Made by a program: the position numbers and the translations under genes. This document shows positions 55,062 to 64,000 of a stretch of DNA of 64,000 bases, piece by piece. The notes under the pieces are model-generated. The model saw nothing but the letters and a program-made list of their open reading frames with translations, did no database searches and had not been told where the DNA came from. Location of the stretch: contig MU405256.1 of NCBI GenBank assembly GCA_022836615.1, positions 62,001-126,000 of the forward strand, written 5' to 3'. The DNA is from Annulohypoxylon bovei var. microspora. Lineage: Eukaryota; Ascomycota; Sordariomycetes; Xylariales; Hypoxylaceae. How positions within the stretch are numbered: the first letter of the stretch is position 1; each line of letters starts with the position of its first letter.

Positions 55062-55555
55062 TGATAGTGAGCATTTGTGGATGCATTTTGCAATTGGCTA
55101 TCTTCACTTAGCAACTGCGTTTATTAGTTAATTAGGTATGTAAAGCTGATAGCTCGACTCCTTCATTCGTTTACATTTTGTTCCCAAGGACATGCTTATG
55201 AGATGAGGTAGTATATTCGTAGCCTAATAGTTAATGAGCTAATCATACTTACATGGCAAGCCTTATGGTAGAAAACACATCGTGGTTGTTTGAGATGCAT
55301 ATCTATTCCTGGGCTCTCGTAATACAGGGCGGGTTAGGCCGCAATAGGTTACATTAGTAACACCTGCCTGCTCGAGGCCTTAGCGATAATAGGTTCTTCG
55401 AATCGCTAACAATGCGCGTGGGTGGGGGGGCGTCGGTCAGCCATGTCATCTTGCAGATTTTGTGTTAATATGATACCATTTCGTAGCCATCAATGATGAA
55501 TTCACTTAGTCGACAACGTTTTACCCCTGAACTAGAAGTCTAACTAGGTAACTTC
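55062..55555. other. Intergenic region
   Basis: About 490 bp with a C-poor G run (GGTGGGGGGGCG near 55423). No gene. Confidence 0.5.
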
Positions 55556-56821
55556 ATGAGACTCCTGAATACAGAAACACTCTCCTTTGAGTCTTTTGAC
55601 GACTTACAAGCATTGAATTGCTCCTATGCGATCCTCTCTCACGTGTGGGGACCCGACGAGGTCCTATTCCATGAAGTACAGGAACGTCAGGCAGCTATAC
55701 AATGCAAGAGAGGATGGGTAAAGATGGCAAAATTCTGTGCTATGGCACGAGCAGATGGGTATGCCTATGCGTGGATTGATACTTGCTGTATCGACAAGCG
55801 TCATAGTGCCGAGCTGTCCGAGGTGATCAATTCGATGTTCAAGTACTATTACAACTCGGCTGTCTGCTTCATATATCTCGAGGATGTGCAACCGGATACT
55901 TGCGTCAGTGGCAATGCGTCGGCAACATCACAAACGACACGGGACCAACTCATTGCCGCAGTACGGGCTACGCGTTGGCTAACGCGAGGATGGACATTGC
56001 AGGAAATGCTCACGCCCTGTAGGCGACGCTTCTTCGCGGCGGACTGGTCTGAGATTCAGGGGGGAGATGACTTGCTTAACGCCCTTGCTGAATCCGCGGG
56101 GATTAGTAGACCATTGCTTGAGGATAGGAGCTTGTTAAGGAATTTCTGCATTGGGGAGCGTATGAAATGGGCCTCTAAACGGCAGACAACGCGGGGGGAG
56201 GATGTTGCATATAGCCTGATGGGTCTCTTCGACGTCAACATGCCAGTCATGTACGGCGAAGGGGCTGAACTTGCGTTCAAGAGATTGCAACGCGAGATCA
56301 TGCAGTCGTCCTTTGACATGACTATTTTTGCATGGCGGGCCGACTATGAAAGCAGTGGTTTGCTGGCCCGGTCTCCTGCTGATTTTGCAGACGTCCCTCC
56401 GCTGGGACTCTGGGCGCCATGGGACCTTGCGCCGTTTTCGACGACTAACGTCGGGCTTTCCATTCGGATGAATATTACTTATGAGCAACATATACTTGGC
56501 AAAAATAAGCAGGAATGCCGGAAGTTTGAGAAGCCACCCGATGGTTTAACACTCCTCGCGGCTTTGCAGTGCGATGTTCAAACACCAACAGGTCAATGGC
56601 AGATCCCCATGGTCTACTTGGAGCCAGTGCAAGGGGCAAGCTTCTTCGTTAATGGCAAGAACCTCAAGGCGTATCGTAGGATTCGATGTGCGGAATGGAT
56701 GACGTTGCCTTCTAAACAACTTGTTGGCTGTCCCTTCGAGGACGTCCTTGTTCTACAAGACGAGCAGTACGAACTGGTCCGGCAAGCAATGGAGCAGCAT
56801 AAATCGAGGAGAGAATCATGA
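55556..56821 (+). CDS. HET-domain (heterokaryon incompatibility-type) protein
   Basis: Single exon, 421 residues. It opens MRLLNTETLSFESF, then YAILSHVWGPDEVLFHEV, YAWIDTCCIDKRHSAELSEV and FKYYYNSAVCFIYLEDV, the three conserved blocks of the HET domain (about residues 20-150). The following WLTRGWTLQEMLTP and EDVAYSLMGLFDVNMPVMYG are also standard in this group. There is no STAND/NACHT ATPase or WD40 part, so it is the short HET-only form. HET domains trigger programmed cell death when non-self partners meet in fused hyphae or when activated by other signals. Whether this copy is active is unknown; it is intact. It sits downstream of the regulator gene with no obvious functional tie. Confidence 0.92.
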   Translation: MRLLNTETLSFESFDDLQALNCSYAILSHVWGPDEVLFHEVQERQAAIQCKRGWVKMAKFCAMARADGYAYAWIDTCCIDKRHSAELSEVINSMFKYYYNSAVCFIYLEDVQPDTCVSGNASATSQTTRDQLIAAVRATRWLTRGWTLQEMLTPCRRRFFAADWSEIQGGDDLLNALAESAGISRPLLEDRSLLRNFCIGERMKWASKRQTTRGEDVAYSLMGLFDVNMPVMYGEGAELAFKRLQREIMQSSFDMTIFAWRADYESSGLLARSPADFADVPPLGLWAPWDLAPFSTTNVGLSIRMNITYEQHILGKNKQECRKFEKPPDGLTLLAALQCDVQTPTGQWQIPMVYLEPVQGASFFVNGKNLKAYRRIRCAEWMTLPSKQLVGCPFEDVLVLQDEQYELVRQAMEQHKSRRES

Positions 56822-59083
56822 ATATTTATGATAGCTCTTGAGGGAGGATATATAAGGTATCTATGAGAAAAGGGGCTTACATTGAGAAGGAAAGCTGGAA
56901 GATATTCTTGCTCTAGTTACGGTATTATTCTTTCTATTATAAGGGACATAATCCACTGTGTTACAACTTCTTACAAGTATTAGGTAACACAAACTATTGC
57001 CCATAGCTTCCATATCGTCGGACCGTCGCCCGAGTTTAGGTTCGATTTAAGTTAGCATAAACGTGGCTGTACATGGTCCTCACTTACATTATACTTTTTG
57101 ATGGTGTGATAGTGAAGAGAGCTACGGGGTTCGCTAACAACATTGAATACTATCGCCGAGTACTTACCGAATTAGGTGTGTTTAGTTGCCGTTTTGGTCT
57201 AAGTGCTGGCGCGAGCATCAATGACGCCCAAGAAGGTTCAAATCTCCAGAACACGAGAATCTGGCCTTGGCATTTTCTCGTCAATCGGGAATCGGCACCT
57301 TGTTATTATGGATTGCATGTAATTAAAATATGCGACAAGTGTTTAACTCTGCACGTTAATTATTCTGGGTACTTTACATAAATAGATCAATGCTAAGACT
57401 TTCTTACTCACATATATAGATTTAAATTTTTGACAGTTAGACATCTATGTATTATAGATGCTAGGTACCAGTTGGTAGAACCGTGGATTACATAAGAATT
57501 TACATTGAGCTGACCTACATAGACAAGGAAGCTGTACGAGGCATCGGAACGAGAGCATTCCAGGAATGGTTGTAAATAAATAATGTACCTGCTTTTTCAT
57601 GCAAGTAATTCCTCCGTGGCCTCCATACATGTACATACTAGGTACGTAAGCTCGCGTAGTTGACGAGAACCATAATTGAAGTTTTATACCCGAATAGCCT
57701 TTAAGAAGTTATGTAGGTACACATTACCTTTCTGCTCGTCTTCTATACCTATTCTATACTCGTAATTAATCTTAAAAATAATTCGTGTTTACTTGCAGTA
57801 AATACAACAATAATAGCTAATGCACCTTTCGGAGGTACGGGTCAGCAATGACGCAACGTGTGGCATCCCATACAGATCTGTGCTCCTGGGGGAACTGGAG
57901 GAAGTCAGACGGGAACCTGCAGCTCAGCACAAATTTATGCTGTGTGAGGAAGGTATTACACAGTCTGTGCAACAAATACATACAGTCAAAAGGCACTGGT
58001 TTACCAGCTACAGTACATTAGTAGTAATAGTAGCTGCCTGCAGAATGAGATATGACATGATATTAATGGTCTCTAGCGGCTAGCTGTGGATGGTTTAGCG
58101 GGCAGCAGCTATTCGCTTTGTTGCGCCGAAGCGCCGTTCCTGACCGTTGTTTTATTCTTGGTGAAAGGTTCTTGCATTTTCTAGGACACGATCAGACAAT
58201 GAACACTTAATCTGGCACGATCTAAGCCATGCCCGTTCCCACATTTCTTAGCCTAACTAATTCAAGGTTTACTTTTTCCACGTTTCTTGTCCAATCCAGC
58301 CAGTGCAGCCCAGCCCATCCCGCTGGCATCGGCTCCGTACCTTTTTTTCCTGCCTTACCTGATTCGACAAGTCACACGCCTAGATTTGGATTCGTTCACC
58401 ATACACCACACCACACACCACTAACACTTTCTTTCCCTCACTTGATTCATTCACTCATTCATTCCTTTCCTCCACCGTATTTCTCCATTTCTCTCCTCCC
58501 CACGACACCTTACGAACTAGTACCGCAAACCATCCACATTCGTTTGGTCTAATCCAGAGGGGGAAGAACGCGGTCATGTCGCAGAATTGAACGAGTAAAC
58601 GAGAACAATACTACCTAGCCAAGACCCGAGTTCCCCTCGTTCTTTTTCTTATTCGCATTCCGTAGCCCAAAGCCAACACGACAGACGCGAGAAGTCCTTT
58701 CCGATTTGCCGGTTCGGCTTACCATCAACCGGTTAATTATTAGTGTCTTTGTATATTCTCGACAACCACCTCGTCACCTACCGCCATAATCTACAAGTCC
58801 GCCTTTGTTAGGTCCATTCTCAGCATCGTTACCATTAGTTCTGTTAATACTTCCATTTCCAAGTTGTTAGTTGATTACGTTTTTGGTTGGCCCTAGACGC
58901 CAAACATCACATAATCATCCATTGTTGTTTCTCTGTTGTGATACCGTTGAATAGGAGAGGGATAAGCGCCGCCTATTTCTAAGCCTACGAGTTGGAATCT
59001 GTAACAAAACCTCATCGATTTTGTTGAATTATTCACGTCCTTTACATCCGAATTATTTTGTCATCCGACGTTCGCACTTCGTC
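56822..59083. other. 2.3-kb intergenic region
   Basis: No gene recognised. The last kilobase is C-rich with many CACC/CATT runs (58380-58500) and is probably the promoter and long leader of the membrane protein starting at 59084. Confidence 0.55.
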
Positions 59084-59887
59084 ATGGGTATGTTTTCTCA
59101 TCTTGCAAGATTTGAAGAGACTGGGATCTATCATATCGGATGCACTGTTCCCGCTGGCTAACACAATTCTTTAGCTCAACCTGTGACGACCGTCGTACCC
59201 TTCGCGTCGCTGCCTTCGTGCGCCGTACAATGTGGTCCCCTCTACGATGCCAACGGTGCATGTGTTCCCCCCGCCGCTGCACAGGCCGACGAAACTACAT
59301 ACGACTCCTGCTTCTGTAAATACGATTCCCTCCAAGCATTCAGCACAGGAACATCCGGAGTTTGCGACACTGCGTGCACAGGTAATGCCGGCGGCTTAGC
59401 TAGTATACAAGGCTGGTTCACAAGCTTCTGTGCCAAAGCTGCTACCGCTACTGCCTCGTCTTCCTCGTCAACAAGTACTAGCACTAGTTCAAGTTCATCA
59501 AGTGATTCAGGTGGTGGAGACTGGTATGTTTTTTCCTATAGCAATTTGACTTGTGTCTAAGACTAATTTCTTTCACTCTACAGGCTCTCAACCCATTGGA
59601 AATGGGTCATCATGATCGTGATCATTGTTGTCGGCATCGCAGGGATCTGGACCGGTGCTTGTATATGGCGTCGCAAGTACCTTAAGAAGAAGGATCGAAT
59701 GTACGAGCTCGGCAAGGGACTTCCTAGCAGCGTTGCGGTCAACACCCAAGGTAATCTAGTTGGACCCGGTGCGCGAGATAGCAATTACTCCGGCCAGGGC
59801 GCATTCATGTCAGGCTCCGGAGGTGCTGGCTATACCGAGAAACCGAAAAAGGAGCGCAAAAAGTGGACTGTCATGCAACGAACATGA
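59084..59887 (+). CDS. Single-pass membrane protein with CFEM-like eight-cysteine ectodomain
   Basis: Three exons: 59084-59087 (ATGG), 59175-59523 and 59584-59887, giving 218 residues. The first coding exon is only four bases; splicing gives MAQPVTTVVPFASLPSCAVQ. The N-terminal domain has eight cysteines (17, 21, 31, 47, 49, 65, 69, 87) in a C-x3-C...C...C-x-C...C-x3-C...C order, resembling CFEM domains. A Ser/Thr-rich stalk (about 92-112) precedes one transmembrane helix (about 125-146, WVIMIVIIVVGIAGIWTGAC). A basic stop-transfer (WRRKYLKKKDR) and a Gly/Ser-rich cytoplasmic tail follow. There is no cleaved signal peptide, so the helix probably serves as anchor with the N-terminus outside. 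CFEM proteins bind heme or act in surface sensing; here that is inference only. Confidence 0.85.
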
Positions 59888-61440
59888 ACAGCGCAAAACG
59901 CCAGAACGCAGTTTCAATATTTCACGACACTCCTTTCACGTTCCAGTATCATATCTCGTCACCACCAAACTCGCCATTCTCGCGGTTTACTACACCTACC
60001 CTCGTAGGACTATTCCTTAGCATGTCATTGTTGATTCAGATTCCACATACAAGGCGTTAAGGATGGAAAGGTGTTTCTACAATACTATATCGATACGGGT
60101 TCTTATCGTCTGTTTCTTCAACAACTAGGCGTGGTGGGAAATCGACCTGGATATACCTGGATTAGGATCAGGCAGCATGGAATGGTTTGATATCAGTTTA
60201 CTAGTCCCTATTTTTAATAGGAGAAATCTAGGAAAGGGAGGCCCAGGATGCCTCGCGGTAGTTGTTGTCTCGCTGGAACGGGCAAGTACGATTTGAGATA
60301 AAAGACTTATTGTCTTGTCTTATAGCTTTAGCTACAATCAAAACCTGCGAGCCAACATTAATACCTTGCAAAAACGCTTAGTGCATGTTTTCATATTTTA
60401 GCCCTTCAAAATGCTCCTACTTAGGTAATTCCCACGCTCGGCAACTTGTTGCGCTTCTCGATCTTGCGGATTTTGAGTAAAACGGCAAATTTTATGGAGT
60501 CGTACGATGGGGAAATGACTGACCATTACCTACCATTGGTAGTAAACGCAGGTAAATAAAGGTCGTTAACTGTCTAAAGGTGGCTGAGGTCTAGACACAG
60601 CTTTAAACCTTAAAGCTCCATCCGAGCTGGAGCTTCCAGTGAATTCAATTGAAAAGGGGCTTGTACTTAAAAAGAAATATCGTACCCGATGGCACATTGG
60701 GAAAGGGAAAGGGGGTACAGTTACACAGATGCGACGCCAAAATCTTACCACGGATCTTACGCGTAACTAGGTCACCGCTTCATCTTCCGTACATACCTAC
60801 ATATGTAGGCAGGTAGGTGCGCTTGCTCTTCACTGTATGTATGTATGAGGTTGGCCGTCGTGCGATAGCTCATGCTTGAGCTGAGGAGTGAAGGAAAGGG
60901 AATCCTGGGTGACGGTTCGTAGGATGATGTTTCATTAGGCTGGAGAGCGTATGCAGGTGCAGGTGTAACTCGTGGAATTTCCTTGATTTGAAGAGGAGAT
61001 GGGTGGATGGATGTAAGCGTGTATGAAGCAACCTACAGGCTTCAGGGCTGTTCCTACTCACGATTATTCGCCTCGGGTCCATACCTTCCATCATCCAAAT
61101 ATCATCAAGCTTAAGCTCTAGGGATAAGTTTAACTTCAACCACACACTCAAACCTTACGCACCAATCGCAAAATCGTGCAATATTATCATGACCATGATC
61201 ATACCTCGTATTCATCGTACCTATGCATGTATGTACGCGACGTATTCATCATGACCTCATTTCGTAGGTATAACAGAACTGAACTAAACAAACTCCCATA
61301 TCCCTCAACGTGTATGCGTGCGAATCCTAACCTCCCGTATGCTCGCGGATGCCATGCGAAACCTACGCCTCCGCTCCCTAAACTATCGCCTCTCAACCAG
61401 CCCCCCTAGCCACCAATATCAACTGACCGTACCGGACCTA
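59888..61440. other. Convergent intergenic region
   Basis: 1.55 kb between two convergent genes; short ORFs without resemblance to known proteins, and GTAT/TAGGTA-type short repeats near 60790-60845. Confidence 0.55.
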
Positions 61441-64000
61441 CTACGCCGAGTACTCGGCAGCGTCCATGTACAAATCGATCAGACACCCCGAGCTCCAAGC
61501 CTGGGTCGGGCTCGAGTCGCCGCAGTGCTCGCCATTCTTCTGCGTGAGCTCCGTAAGGCCCGCCCACGGGCTACTTCCAATCATGTCTTTGCAAGCGGCC
61601 AACCTCCTCGTAACCTGCTGGAACGCTTCAACGCGGCCCTGCTCGTTGCCCCTCCTCATGAGGTCGAACTTGAGGAGTGCGCGCAGGAAGAAGCCAGTAG
61701 GCCAGAGCCACTCGGGGCCCTGGTGGTAGTTCCTACCCTTGGACGTGGCGAAGTCGGTCGAGTCTTCGCTATTGATGTAGTAGGGGCGGTAGTTGAGGTC
61801 TGACGGGTCGAGGGTTGCCATACCGGTCGGCCCGCGGAGCACCTGGTCCGCGAGCACGAGTGCGTCTGTCGCGTGGTCTGGGTCGAAGAGGTCTGGAGCC
61901 ACCGTCATAGCGATAGTGAAGTTGGGTCGGAGCTGGTAGTCTTCGTACTCCTTTCCGGAGCGGAAGAGGTCTTTGTAGATGCCGCGGCGGTTGACAACGC
62001 TCGGGTTGACGGCATATTGTGCGTCATCTGAAGGATTGACTGGTACGTAGTAACTATGCTCGAAGCTTGATTTGAGAAGGTCGGCCCAAGCTGAGAAAGT
62101 AATTTCCGAGCCGTCAGATTTGGTCACGCTTTTATACGGATACTTGCCGTCGGCATTAAGCTTGGCTAGCCATTTCAAGGTGCTATAGAGCAGTCCGGTG
62201 ATCTCAACAGCAGCACCGTCGCGAGGGGTACCTGGGATGCCCTTGGAGCCCGCACGCTCGCTCTCACCCATCTTGTCCATCCATGTACCACAGTTGAACT
62301 GATTTCCGCCGAAAATAATGCCGTTTGACCAGTCGACATTGACTTCAATATTGAAGCCCTCGTCGCGCATCTGGGAGTCGATACTTGGTCCTGCGTTAGC
62401 TTCGCGGAACTTCAATCCAGTTGCGTGACGCTGCAAAGCTTCTTGGATGACATCTTGGATAAGACTTTCCGTCGAATACGCTCTCGGGTCCTCGGGGCTA
62501 AACCAGGTATCATCATATGGTAAGAAACGTCTCTTGACCTTCTTTGTCAGAAGGCCTAGCCCGTCTGGTGCATATCGGGTGTAGTCTTGAATGCATTGCA
62601 AAAAGAACCAGACAGAGTCTCGACTATTGTACCGCGGAAGGTTTCCGCTGCTGAGAAGGTTGGGAATCATGCCGTGCTTGAGAACGCTAGCAAATGCGAA
62701 TATGTGTTCTGCGGCCTCGTTGAATCGGCCAGTCCCGAGGTAGAGGCCACGGAGGGATATGAAAACGTCACGGCCCCAACATCTTGCCCACTCGACAGCG
62801 AAATGTGGTAACCCGGCTGCTAGCGAAGGAACAAGCTTCTTCGGCCAGAGTGAAGCAGATTTGATCAGACCTGTCATCTGCACACTAACCATCGCCAGGC
62901 TCTGAAGGAACCACTGACCACTCTGTATTGTTTCGTTCATAAGCTCTAGACCTCTTGCCCAGGCGGCCTTGTAGGTAGTCTGCACAATGAGTGCAAAATA
63001 ACGCGGCAGGAGGAAACTAGGAATACCTCGGATTGCATCAAAGCGTTTCTTGAGCCATGCTGCAGGTTTGGCAAGACCAGCAAACTCCTTTTGCTGACTT
63101 ATCCTTTCAAGGCGCCCAACTGTATAATCTAGAGCCCATTGCCCGTCGCGAAGATTTTGACACAGGGGGTGGGCCAAATTGTTGTCCTTGATAATGTCCT
63201 TCAAGAGACTCCACCAACCCTGAAGGCCCGCATATATGATCTTCCCATGCCCTGGAATGTCGTATGTACCGTCTTTACCATCGCTGCCACCAAGCTCTTC
63301 GGCTTCGCAGCGGTACAGCAGAAAATTGAGGTCGACTAGGTCAAGCTCGGCCATGGCCTCTTTAGCTCCGGATGTAACAAAGTTATCCAAGCCTGCCGAG
63401 TGTTCCGCAGCTGGGATCCAGGTTTCGAACAAGGCGATACTTCCAGGTGGGAACTTGTCACGCACCGTGATAACCGTGTCGCCCGAATTGACTTCTAACC
63501 GAATGCCCGGTACATCAATCACACGACTGGGAAGGCCTCGTAGGTATTTCTTGTCACTTTCGACTTTACTTTTCGCTTCTTCGCTCACGTCAACCTCTAA
63601 CATCCAGCTTCCTAGATGCCGCGCTTTCGTGCCGCCAAGACGCACGGCACTAAACGCACCATTGCCGTTTCCATAGCCCGGATAGGCAGTGTGGGCGACG
63701 AGGAAGTATCCTTTTCTTGACTCGGGATGTACTCTGTGAACCGTGATATACTGATCCTCGTGGTGAATATGTGTTTCGTCGTATCCATCCTTCCCCATCA
63801 GTGTATGAATCTCGTTGAGCAGCTTCTTGACGCCGCCAATACCACCTTTGCCGCCCCCTATTTTTATTTCTTTGGCAGAAGACGACTCAGATGTATATAG
63901 CCTAGTTTCGTTTACTAGATCGACAAGCTTTGGATATATCTCATCGTAGCCCATAACACTGCCCGTCGCACTAGAACACATGCACACCAAGGCAGCGTTT
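61441..64000 (-). CDS. GDB1: Glycogen debranching enzyme, C-terminal part (gene runs off the right edge)
   Basis: Partial: about 850 codons ending in TAG at 61441-61443 and open to the window edge with no start visible. Eukaryotic debranching enzymes are about 1500 residues, so the N-terminal 4-alpha-glucanotransferase half lies outside. The visible part includes the C-terminal amylo-1,6-glucosidase domain. Marks are EWARCWGRDVFISLRGLYLG, KHGMIPNLLSSGNLPRYNSR leading into DSVWFFLQ, and IIFGGNQFNCGTWMDKMG with GSKGIPGTPRDGAAVEITG. The enzyme removes branch points of glycogen in the cytosol together with phosphorylase. No intron is seen in this part. Core metabolic gene. Confidence 0.95.
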   Translation of the reverse strand, partial: NAALVCMCSSATGSVMGYDEIYPKLVDLVNETRLYTSESSSAKEIKIGGGKGGIGGVKKLLNEIHTLMGKDGYDETHIHHEDQYITVHRVHPESRKGYFLVAHTAYPGYGNGNGAFSAVRLGGTKARHLGSWMLEVDVSEEAKSKVESDKKYLRGLPSRVIDVPGIRLEVNSGDTVITVRDKFPPGSIALFETWIPAAEHSAGLDNFVTSGAKEAMAELDLVDLNFLLYRCEAEELGGSDGKDGTYDIPGHGKIIYAGLQGWWSLLKDIIKDNNLAHPLCQNLRDGQWALDYTVGRLERISQQKEFAGLAKPAAWLKKRFDAIRGIPSFLLPRYFALIVQTTYKAAWARGLELMNETIQSGQWFLQSLAMVSVQMTGLIKSASLWPKKLVPSLAAGLPHFAVEWARCWGRDVFISLRGLYLGTGRFNEAAEHIFAFASVLKHGMIPNLLSSGNLPRYNSRDSVWFFLQCIQDYTRYAPDGLGLLTKKVKRRFLPYDDTWFSPEDPRAYSTESLIQDVIQEALQRHATGLKFREANAGPSIDSQMRDEGFNIEVNVDWSNGIIFGGNQFNCGTWMDKMGESERAGSKGIPGTPRDGAAVEITGLLYSTLKWLAKLNADGKYPYKSVTKSDGSEITFSAWADLLKSSFEHSYYVPVNPSDDAQYAVNPSVVNRRGIYKDLFRSGKEYEDYQLRPNFTIAMTVAPDLFDPDHATDALVLADQVLRGPTGMATLDPSDLNYRPYYINSEDSTDFATSKGRNYHQGPEWLWPTGFFLRALLKFDLMRRGNEQGRVEAFQQVTRRLAACKDMIGSSPWAGLTELTQKNGEHCGDSSPTQAWSSGCLIDLYMDAAEYSA

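Overview
This window is nuclear DNA of a filamentous ascomycete (Pezizomycotina, most likely a Sordariomycete; I cannot name the species). The evidence is the gene style: many short introns (about 50-90 nt) with GTAAGT-like donors, CTAAC-type branch points and CAG/TAG acceptors. It is also the gene content: a HET-domain protein, a zinc-cluster regulator, four major facilitator transporters, a septin and a CFEM-like membrane protein. I find 22 protein genes, no convincing tRNA or rRNA gene, and several small terminal-inverted-repeat (TIR) transposon relics. Exon structures were worked out by eye from splice signals, reading phase and family sequence, so individual boundaries may be a few bases off.

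Layout. 0-12 kb: an ankyrin-like protein, an allantoate/nicotinate-type MFS permease, a basic nuclear-looking protein of unknown function, an orphan protein, and a secreted M28 peptidase of the glutamate carboxypeptidase II type. 12-14.8 kb: a gene-free stretch with an extremely AT-rich island, microsatellites and a TIR element. 14.8-23 kb: a 14-helix-type drug/toxin efflux MFS, a BTB-like protein and a long Pro/His-rich membrane protein. 24-27.4 kb: the core genes LSM4 and a mitochondrial-type PPR protein. 28.6-30.4 kb: a 12-helix MFS. 30.4-35.2 kb: gene-free DNA holding a hAT-like element with a second TIR element inserted in it. 35-46 kb: a Cdc3-type septin, the mitochondrial ribosomal protein uS4m (NAM9), a second 12-helix MFS and the La RNA chaperone. 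47-57 kb: an accessory block with a TauD-like dioxygenase, a secreted beta-helix protein, a D-tagatose-3-epimerase-type sugar epimerase, a divergent regulator gene and a HET gene. 59-64 kb: a CFEM-like single-pass membrane protein and the 3' part of the glycogen debranching enzyme gene, which runs off the right edge.

How they fit together. Core genes (LSM4, PPR, septin, NAM9, La, GDB1) alternate with accessory transport, secretion and catabolism genes. The best candidate for a linked pathway is 49.6-55.1 kb: a secreted beta-helix enzyme, a sugar epimerase whose four catalytic residues have the spacing I recall for D-tagatose 3-epimerase, and a divergently transcribed zinc-cluster-type regulator. 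The 410-bp region between the last two carries a CGG-N5-CCG palindrome and a second half copy. The most informative non-coding structure is the nested transposon at 31.2-32.0 kb. A 10-bp palindrome, TACCTAGGTA, occurs five times, always outside coding sequence.
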